Below are positions 56,631-64,000 of a stretch of 64,000 nucleotides of DNA, piece by piece; the stretch's first letter is position 1; every line of letters begins with the position of its first letter. Origin of the DNA: Bradysia coprophila (Eukaryota; Arthropoda; Insecta; Diptera; Sciaridae); the NCBI RefSeq assembly GCF_014529535.1, contig NW_023503555.1, forward strand, positions 3,224,001 to 3,288,000, in the 5' to 3' direction. Below the pieces are notes generated by a model. That model was not told where the DNA came from and made no database searches. It saw only the letters and a program-made list of their open reading frames with translations. The position numbers and the translations under genes were made by a program.

Positions 56631-57722
56631 GTGTAAGATATTTTTCGGGCTTCGTTGACTGCCCTTGTGAAAGGTGAAGACGATGTTAGGCCAATTGCAG
56701 TAGGGATAGTTTGGAGACGTTTGGCAGGAAAGGTGGCTTGTTGTAATGTCAGAGATAGTTTAGTTAAGAAGTTGAAGCCTGTTTAATTTGGGTTTGGTGT
56801 TCCGGGAGGTGCAGAAGCGTTGGTTCATGCTGTTCGTCGGTTTTGTACAGTTCAGCATGACAAGCCGATGGCCTTGGTTAAGTTCGATTTCGGTAATGCG
56901 TTGTTTAGAAAGTTCATGCTAGGTGAGATTAGAGACGTTTGTCCTGAGTTGTTAGCGTTGATGCAGCAGTCTTATAGACATTTTTCTAATCTTTATTTTC
57001 TTGATGAAACTCTGCTTTCAAGGAGAGGGTTTCAGCAAGGAGATCCGTTGGGACCTCCCCGTTTCTGCATAGGTATTGTGAAGATGACTCATTCGTTAGA
57101 TGCAAGGTTGAATGGTTGGTATTTAGATGATGGTAGTATTGGTGACGTACTTTCTGTAGTATTGGGGGATATTAGGAAGATTTTAGAATTTTGTGATTTG
57201 TCAGGGTTGCCTTTGAATGCTAAGAAGTGTGAAGTCTTTTTTGTGAGTACTAGTGAAGGTGAAGCGGCTCATATGTACTCTGATATTTCATCTTTGTTGC
57301 CAGGGATTAAGCGGGTTGATGAGTCTTCGCTGGAGATATTGGGCTCGCCTGTTTTTGAGCTAGGTTTAGAAAGGATGTTTTCAACTAAAGTTGAATCTAT
57401 CAAATTGATGTGTGATCGTTTAACTTTGATGGATGTTCATCCTGCTTTGTGTGTCTTTAGGAAGTCTCTCGGTAGTTGTAGGTTTAGTTGCGTTCCTCTA
57501 AGGCGTTTTTGTTAGGTGATCGCTTGAGAGCTGTTGACGAGATTTTCCGTTCAACTCTCGAAGCCATTGCGAATTTGAAGATGTCTGATTTTTCTTGGGA
57601 CCAGGCTTCTCTTCCTTTAAGCTTTGGAGGTATAGGTGTTAGAGAGCTGAGAGTTTGTTTGCTAGAGAAAGTATTGCTCAGGCCAATAATAAATGAAACA
57701 CGTCATTGCAGTTTGAAGCTTT
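56590..57722 (+). pseudogene. Broken reverse transcriptase of a YLDD-type non-LTR element
   Basis: Translation in three linked frames gives RT landmarks in the right order: KIFFG, then VRPIAVGIVWRRLAGK (56680-56730), an in-frame stop TAA at 56784-56786, GFGVPGGAEA, VKFDFGNA, RGFQQGDPLGP, the catalytic GWYLDDGSIG (about 57113-57142), LNAKKCEVFF, then a frameshift near 57490-57510 and WDQASLPLSFGGIGVRE. The longest unbroken piece is 231 aa (56820-57515). The palm motif YLDD is intact, but one stop and at least two frameshifts make it dead. It belongs to a different lineage from the Jockey-like fragments at 8 and 35 kb, which lack this motif style. Confidence 0.88.
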
Positions 57723-57791
57723 AATACGTAAAGCCCGATTTCTCAGGTTTTTGTTGTATTTGGACTGTATATTTTACCACATTAGTATTCT

Positions 57792-60700
57792 TCACCATTT
57801 CGCATTTGGATCTATAGGCCAGAGAGGATCATCATTTTGGTAATAAGATCTGATTTTCTTCAAGCAAATCTTTTGTTCTTCGCCACAGTCAAAATGCTGA
57901 GTCAAATTATCACCGTCAGATATTTCCGACGGCCACACAATGCTTTCGATCCAATCCAAATGAGCTGTGACGCGAGTGTAGACTCCTGGAGCTCCTGTAG
58001 CACACGCCCGACCAAACGAAGTGATGCCAAATACATATGTGATATCCTGCGACACCAATGTTTCTTTGAAAATCCGTTGGAGCGGCCCACCGCTATCGCC
58101 CTGTAATGAACGAAGGCTTACAGGCTTTGCTGCAACGTCTTACAATCTGTTGATGTTAACCTGACAAGTATCACGGCCGTCTTCGCTAATATCGCCAGCG
58201 CATATTTGCACATTCTTCTGATAGCCTTTTGGTTGATTTTCATCGGGTGGGAATGATTGAACACATAATTCGGAAGGCAAACGGTCGATGTTGACTCTAA
58301 GTAAATGTGTGTCATCAGTTGGACCGCCTGAAATATGATGACCGAAAAGCCTAGTGACATACATTATGTTCGTTCGTTCAATATGAAACTGAGAAGTATC
58401 AGGAAATGTTTCGGGAATCATGTTTCCATTCCATTATCAAGGTTTGATTTCGACGTAAACCAAACCTTGATAATGGGAACACACATAGATCCCAAAGCCA
58501 GAGCCGAGTAAATAAAAGTTGATTGTTTGTAAAATTAACACAATTAAATTAACCCTTAAAACATACCGAATGAGGTGGCACCATAACCAAGTGCTTCCAT
58601 TTCACCCCATTCTGATGGATCATAAACAACATATTCATCACTGATCAGATGCTCTGGGGGTAAACAAGCAAAGTCATCCTTAAAGTGATGTCCATTTTTT
58701 GCATCGTATTGGATCAGTGCGATATCGTGGTAATAAAGTGGTTCCTTATATCCGGGGTGCGTAATTATGTCGATTATTTTGTAGGTGTTTTGTGGATCAT
58801 CGTTTAATAAATGTTCAGCACCAATTCGTAAAATATTTGGCTGTATCCTGCAAGTGATTGAAAATTAAATGCTGAATAAAATATAAAATAGGAGCATCGG
58901 AGCAGGTAAGAAAATGAAATGCACAACCTTTTGTTATAGCATTAGCTTGACTAAAAGTCAGGGTCTGACTACCAGAAATTGGTGCCGGTAACCATAATTT
59001 CAAAAATTCAGTGCCGGTACCATTTTTTGGTATAACCACGATATTAATATTATTTGTTGCTTTACCGATGTGTCTTCATTGTTCCGGTGACTCATTTTTT
59101 GATATGGTTATGTTCCGGTGAATGAAATTTGGCAGTGGGTACGCTTGTGGCGAGATAGAAGGAACATGTGAATGACAGTTGACTCCTATGGGAGAGAAAG
59201 TAAGAGAATTGCATACAAAATTGGTTCCATTCTCTCACATAGAAATCAACTAACATTCACATGTTCCTTCTATCTCGCCACAGGCGTACCTAGTTATCAT
59301 TTCTCTGATTATAGCCCCTGAAAACCCCGTGCTTTCTACTTAATAAACACATACTGAACGTGCTAACCTCAATCTATTCACGTCAAAAAATAATAGCATA
59401 GGATTGACGACTGTCAATGTCAACTGAAAAATAATCAATTTTCAACTCAACGGATTTTGTCAATCAAATAGTTAAGCTTTACATATCTGTCGTGGACGGC
59501 ATATTTTTGGCAATTTCGCGAGTTCATGATAGTGTTGTAACCCAATAAATCATAAAAACTTTATATTCACCCTTTAAATTGCGTACAATGCGCCGCCGTC
59601 AAAACAAACCTTCGTGATATCATAATGCCGCCACATTTGTATTGCGTTGCTTCAGAAAATTGCCATCCAAGAGCTACCTGCACATTTTTTTAAAATAAAA
59701 CATTGAATTAATGATAATGGTTATTTGTTTACCGAGGGGTGGAAGAAGAAATCGGAATGGAGCCTTGAATCACTCGAGTTTGAATTTCCTATTTTCTCCC
59801 GGGCGGAGGTGAACATACCGTTTTTTCAGGTGATATTCGCTGTGATTAACTATTTTTCTCCACATCAAATAATAAAAAAAAAAATCGAAAACAAAGTGAC
59901 AATTTAGGCGAGCAAATTGCTATTTTCTTCCCGGAGGGCAGAAAATAGAAATTTCCTATTCCGAATTGTCAACCAAACATCATTTTCTCATGACCTTTTG
60001 ATTAGAGAAAATAAGTTTTTTAGAGTGATTTTTCGAGTTCGATTCTCAACACACTTTCATCCTGAAATTCCATGCCTCTTTTGGTCGTATTTTTTGAAGC
60101 AGAGCTAAACGGAATCCTTAAAATGTCATCTGTTCGGCTTTTATTCAGGCCGTGGGAATCAATTACAAATAAGCACTGATGTCTCAACCTAAGAGATGGT
60201 GCTATTTATAAAGTTTAGACACTTCCACTTGCGACGTGAAATTAACCTAAAACCAGTCCTCCACAACAGCTCCAATAAAACTCAATCACAATGCAATGAA
60301 AGTCGATTCCTTTCAATACAATAAACAAACCATGTATGGAATGGAGCCAGCCCGAACACCATGAGTTAATCCGTTCTTAAACGAATGGAATTTGGATCCA
60401 CTGTCATTTTCGCATTCATATAGTAGAACCGGGCTAGGACAAACACGGACTGTCTCTGGTGAGCCTCTGTGATTATCACAATCTGGAATTTAGTGATTCT
60501 GTGTATTCAAAACAAATAAGCCAAGGGCTGATCTTCATCATTCGATCAGCAGAACAATAACCTACAAGCCTCGTATCTGCGTTTATACCCACAGCACACT
60601 AAGTGTTCGTTGTTTGAGCGAAATGCACAGATAGTCGGTGAAATGTGACGTTGATACAAATCTCTGTGAGCGCCGGGACAATGCGTGATTTCTCTGCAAA

Positions 60701-60842
60701 TGCCTTTCGAATTGTTACCATTGAATCTGCATGACGATCCGACATCGAGATCGTTTGGGTTATAGTTATTGAAAATGAAATTGGAATTCGCCAGATAAAA
60801 CTGATAACAAACAAATGCCACAAACCCAAAATATCTAACCAT
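57792..60842 (-). CDS. CLIP-domain serine protease (snake/persephone-like), 6 exons, 417 aa
   Basis: The exons are 60842-60589, 60466-60331, 59677-59571, 58847-58567, 58327-58161 and 58100-57792, all GT-AG and frame-continuous, stop TGA. A signal peptide ([20 protein letters not shown]) is followed by one CLIP domain with six cysteines at 38, 49, 55, 72, 83 and 84, a linker with C94 and C103, and a chymotrypsin-fold protease domain. The catalytic triad is complete: His160 (LTAAHC), Asp207 (YHDIAL) and Ser318 (GDSGGP). Asp312 six residues before the serine, with SFG and GAPGVYTRV, predicts trypsin-like (Arg/Lys) specificity. Such proteases act in haemolymph cascades for Toll activation or melanisation; that role is inferred from the family. 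The zymogen cleavage site is unusual: no R-IVGG is present, and the equivalent region reads [12 protein letters not shown] (114-125). A C-terminal tail of ~45 residues follows the core domain. Confidence 0.92.
58425..58480. repeat. Small palindrome in intron 4 of the protease gene
   Basis: CCATTATCAAGGTTTG / CAAACCTTGATAATGG (58432-58447 and 58463-58478) form a ~16-bp perfect stem with a 15-bp loop. Confidence 0.7.
59139..59290. mobile_element. ~152-bp fold-back element in intron 3 of the protease gene
   Basis: GTACGCTTGTGGCGAGATAG... (59139-59186) pairs with ...CTATCTCGCCACAGGCGTAC (59243-59290), about 48-bp arms with a few mismatches. Non-coding. Confidence 0.85.
59740..60010 (-). repeat. 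Dispersed 'GGAGAAAATAGAA' repeat, copy 2, in intron 2 of the protease gene
   Basis: On the minus strand it shows GGAGAAAAATAGTTAATCAC, TGTTCACCT and AAATTCAAACTCGAG in the same order as 17990-18310. The two small open frames in it (59725-59907 and 59917-60108) are incidental. Confidence 0.65.
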
Positions 60843-60918
60843 ATTTTAGTGACGATCAATGATTATCAAGCGATAGATTTATACTGCAGAAATTATCGGA
60901 ATAACAGTTTTAGTCGAG

Positions 60919-61539
60919 TGCGAGTTGTCAAAAAAAATCGTTTCGCTCATATTGAATGTGAAAACCGATTTTATGGTTTATTATCGTAGATGGATCGACC
61001 AGTAACTCGAATCGCGATGTTGCCCAGCTGTGATCGGCCTGGTTTGGTCTAGGGAGCCGACGTTCCCTAAAACTTCTTTTCGCTCTATGAAATTTTGATT
61101 TTTGCAAATTTATTTTGAAATATAAAATGAAATATTTTTGACATGGTTCCATGGGCGAAAATATTCCAAGTGGTATCTATTTTATGTTAAAAATAAAAAA
61201 CATTAATTACTTTAAAAAAACATTTACCGGATTTTCCAGATATACACACTTTTTTGTATTGATGGGCGCCATCTTGAATTACAGCGCCACCTGCATACTT
61301 TTTCAATCACTTCGTATGCAGAAAGGTTCAATGAACCCATGATTTTTCTTTCACTCAATTCAGATCAAAATTCAATTTTATAGAGCCGAAAGAAGTTTTA
61401 GATAACGGCGGCCCCCGGCCCAAACCAGGCAGATCCCAGCTTGGCAACATTGCGATTCGAGTTCGTGGCCGACCCACCTACGATAATCAACCATAAATAC
61501 GCTTTTCACATTCAATATGAGCAAAAGGACAACTCGCAC
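60919..61539. mobile_element. ~620-bp fold-back element immediately upstream of the protease gene
   Basis: The arms ~60919-61100 and ~61370-61539 are imperfect reverse complements: GTGCGAGTTGTC / GACAACTCGCAC at the tips, CATATTGAATGTGAAAA / TTTTCACATTCAATATG, GTAGATGGATCG / CGACCCACCTAC-like, and TAAAACTTCTTTTCG / CGAAAGAAGTTTTA. The left tip is 76 bp upstream of the protease ATG at 60842, so the element occupies the likely core promoter or 5' UTR region. Confidence 0.85.
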
Positions 61540-62415
61540 CTGACTATTTGGCGAACCAGTTTGGTCGCGTCCAGCCTAATTTGAATAACAAACATAGAGA
61601 CATGCAAAAAAATAACGCTGGTTTCAATCACCTTAATTGAAGGTAAAAGTAAATTGGATGCAAGGGAAGTAACAGTGCACTATTATGAGCTTCCAATCAA
61701 ACCGAATATATATGTCAGAAGCTCGATATCTAAATTTATTGACTGTTATGACGGGGTAACGTTTTCAAGGAGAAATTGGTTGGAACGAAGAGCGGATGCA
61801 TTTACACGAAAGAATTTTACGCAAAACTAACTGTAGAATACTATCTCATTTTTATTTCGTGAAGTTGGTCTTCGACCTTTCCACCACTGACGACGGTTCA
61901 TTTTTGTATGCAAACAGTGCAAACTCAACACTACTAACTTCGTTTCTAAGGGATTTCCCCTTATTTAGTTCCTTTTCATGAATTTTAAATGCACTTATTC
62001 TCAGCTAAAATAGAATCAACTTTTCGGAAGGCTTCAAGTGAATTGCTGATTTTTCCTAATTTTATGACGCACGGTTCTCGGTTGAATTTCAGGCCTTTGA
62101 TATGTATTGGTGTAGCAATTCCCGGGTCTGAGCTTTCATTTCGGTATGGGATTCTGCATTACTCTAAAACAGACGCACGCGTGTAGCACAAAACGTTTTT
62201 TTAAATGAATTTTACCGAAAACAAGATAATTTCCTCTTTAATTTATGCAAACTTGTGTTACTGCAATCTCAAGATTATTTTCGTTTATAAAAAAATATTT
62301 ACGGCCGGCATTACCTCAGACATGTTAATTTGCAATAATATCAAACGAATATCTTGGACACAAGAAACATCGATACTCATTGACTCATGGCTTCGTGATT
62401 AAAAATGTAGTTAAT
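61540..62415. other. AT-rich intergenic, nothing recognised
   Basis: Several open frames of about 60 codons with no recognisable content. Confidence 0.5.
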
Positions 62416-62420
62416 TTTTT

Positions 62421-62605
62421 TTATCTACCTAGGTGAAATAATAGCAGTGAAAAAGTGCTATTATTTCGCCGTCGGTAGATAAAATAGCGTATTCACCTCT
62501 GTACAAATGTTTATTTAGACACTTGGGGCTACAACATTCGCCTTCGGCTCATGCAACAACTCCCCAAGTGTCTAAATAAACATGTGGACATAGGTGAATA
62601 ATCTA
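62421..62605. mobile_element. Two adjacent hairpins
   Basis: Hairpin 1 (62421-62484) pairs TTTATCTACC...AATAGCA with TGCTATTA...GGTAGATAAA. Hairpin 2 (~62491-62605) pairs TATTCACCT.TGT and ATGTTTATTTAGACACTTGG with CCAAGTGTCTAAATAAACAT and AGGTGAATA, around a loop containing CGCCTTCGGC. The outer TCTAC ends suggest hairpin 1 may be inserted at one edge of a larger unit. Confidence 0.8.
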
Positions 62606-62734
62606 CTATTAATTTTTTAACATCGTTGAGCGCTGCACTTAAAGTACAATATTTTATTATAATTTATTTTATTTTAAATAAAGTCAGTGTCTAACGTTCA
62701 AAAATGGGTAAAATGAGAAAAAATGAAAATGAAA

Positions 62735-63030
62735 AAATAAATGTTTGTGAACACAATAGAGCGTGAAATTCTACAAATTTGGTTTCAAAGGAAGCGTATT
62801 TCCATTCTAGCAGGTCAAGTTTGAAAATGAACATAATCGGTTGAGTTGATCAGTACTACTGATTCAGTAGTGAGGAGGGGGCTCTGTTTGAAATGTGGAA
62901 TTGGCGTCAGTAAATACTTGTGAACACGATAGAGTGTGTAATATCGAATCAATCTCTACAAATTTCGCTTCAAAAGAAGTGGTATACAGGACAAGTTTGA
63001 AAATAAGGATAATCGGTCGAGTAAATATGA
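62735..63030 (+). repeat. Diverged tandem duplication, ~185-bp spacing
   Basis: TTGTGAACACAATAGAGCGTG ... CTACAAATTTGGTTTCAAAG ... CAAGTTTGAAAATGAACATA (62745-62840) recurs as TTGTGAACACGATAGAGTGTG ... CTACAAATTTCGCTTCAAAA ... CAAGTTTGAAAATAAGGATA (62929-63014). No coding frame. Confidence 0.7.
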
Positions 63031-63515
63031 CATCTTTTTAAATGTGGAAGGGGTGTTCAAAATAGTTTTGTTTGCATATCACCGACAATACGTAGCGCAT
63101 TTATCTGAAATTATGGTCATTGGTAGAGGTGTTGACGCCGCATATGCTGGTCTTGAAAACATTTCGTGAGTGTTTTGGAGAGTGTTTAAAAAGATACAAT
63201 GAAAGACTTGGACGATATGGGTGTCGTTTGCTAGGTAGTGACCTCTACTATCCAATTATCCATGACAGCATCAACCTACCGCGGCACGACTTTCGTTGAG
63301 CTTCAATTTTGATTGAAGTGTACTAACATAAAAATTCTGTAGAATTCTACTTTTCTTTTACGATAGCTCAGCGGACCTTGGATTGGCTTGCAATCTGACA
63401 TCAAGTGCGACAATATACCTTCATACGATTCTTGTTTCATAAATAACTATTACATAGAGTTCATTATATATGTCGATAAGTTGGTCGTTTCCGCCAACAT
63501 AATAATAGTTATTTT

Positions 63516-63652
63516 GATCATAAGGAGAGAAACCACGAAATTACAGTACGTGTAATTACGACCTCGACATACATACTTATGCAAAATCATTCTCTCGGCA
63601 TACGAATTCACACACATACTGTGATTGAGTGTGTTCTCTCCTTATGATGAAC
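63516..63652. mobile_element. ~140-bp TIR element
   Basis: TGATCATAAGGAGAGAA near 63516 and TTCTCTCCTTATGATGA near 63635 are inverted repeats of about 15 bp flanking a non-coding core with TACGTGTAATTACGA-type sequence. Confidence 0.6.
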
Positions 63653-63771
63653 ACAATTTTATCACATACGCGCGGTGTTCGGATGTCAAAATTACTTAAC
63701 TAGAAGTTTAATATAAAAATTACACTTCAGTTCTATGTTGTTGTCTCGTTTTCGCTTATGTGATAAAATAT

Positions 63772-63832
63772 AGTACACACTTGTCACTATCAGTCTCGGC
63801 AAGCCTCTTCTTCTTCTCCGCCGACAAGTGTG
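63772..63832. repeat. Short hairpin (ACACACTTGTC / GACAAGTGTGT)
   Basis: An 11-bp perfect inverted repeat around a TC-rich loop, directly before the terminal GC-rich repeat. Confidence 0.55.
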
Positions 63833-63870
63833 TAATATATATTATACGCTTTATGATACGAAAAACAGAA

Positions 63871-64000
63871 AACAAGGCATCAGAACAGTCGGAGCGTTTG
63901 CTGCGACTTAGCCCCGTACAACCCGTAATCCTATTTCGTCCGCAACCATAATACGTCCGTAGCCCTAATAAGCCCGGAACCCTAATACGTCTACAACCCT
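63871..64000 (-). repeat. GC-rich dispersed repeat, copy 2 (inverted relative to 1033-1167), cut by window edge
   Basis: AACAAGGCATCAGAACAGTC ... AATACGTCTACAACCCT is the reverse complement of 1033-1167 with about five mismatches, which is why the same peptide (ASEQSERLLRLSPVQPV) appears in small frames at both ends. The element continues beyond the window. Confidence 0.9.

Noticed and set aside
1..64000. CRISPR array, operon, plasmid origin or other prokaryotic system
   Set aside because: Introns, LINEs and MITEs mark this as an insect nuclear sequence; the tandem arrays present lack spacer structure.

Overview
This window looks like a piece of an AT-rich insect nuclear chromosome. The genes have short GT-AG introns, there is a six-exon CLIP-domain serine protease (an arthropod family), a ciliary dynein-regulatory gene, insect-type non-LTR retrotransposon remnants, and many small fold-back DNA elements. 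A lower dipteran (for example a fungus gnat or midge) is my guess from the style of the F-box-like gene and the repeats; the sequence does not prove it. There is no bacterial, plasmid or phage organisation.

Layout. 1-2.86 kb is repeats: a (CCGT)n run, a ~145-bp tandem array and three hairpin elements. 2.9-4.3 kb (minus) is an intact single-exon F-box/LRR-like gene. 4.3-9.2 kb has no recognisable gene apart from a decayed LINE 3' end near 8.1-8.4 kb. 9.87-14.2 kb (minus) is a 12-exon gene that I could splice in frame throughout. It encodes a 912-aa protein matching dynein regulatory complex subunit 11 (IQ and AAA domain protein). 14.7-16.4 kb is a tandem duplication whose two copies carry different small transposons. 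16.4-35 kb is gene-poor and holds several fold-back elements; the largest is a 1.4-kb inverted repeat at 31.17-32.58 kb. 35.13-36.08 kb is a 5'-truncated LINE with a visible 9-bp target duplication. 38.8-45 kb (minus) is a small family of secreted proteins of unknown function: two intact two-exon genes (324 and 323 aa) and, between them, a third copy ruined by a stop codon and cut off at a palindromic element. 45-56 kb is repeats, including a 1.46-kb terminal-inverted-repeat element carrying two tRNA-like sequences and a 1.7-kb element with 50-bp perfect terminal repeats that was itself invaded. 56.5-57.7 kb is a broken reverse transcriptase. 57.8-60.84 kb (minus) is the complete CLIP protease gene (417 aa, full catalytic triad), with a 620-bp fold-back element starting 76 bp upstream of its start codon. 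61.5-64 kb is hairpins and repeats. A GC-rich repeat near 1.03-1.17 kb recurs inverted at the very end of the window.

The genes do not form a pathway. Each is a separate eukaryotic transcription unit, and nearly all the supported ones are on the minus strand. The most distinctive property of the window is its density of inverted-repeat elements: more than twenty separate hairpin or TIR structures in 64 kb, several nested, making this a record of successive transposition. Exon coordinates were worked out by hand from splice signals and reading-frame continuity; no alignment or database search was run.
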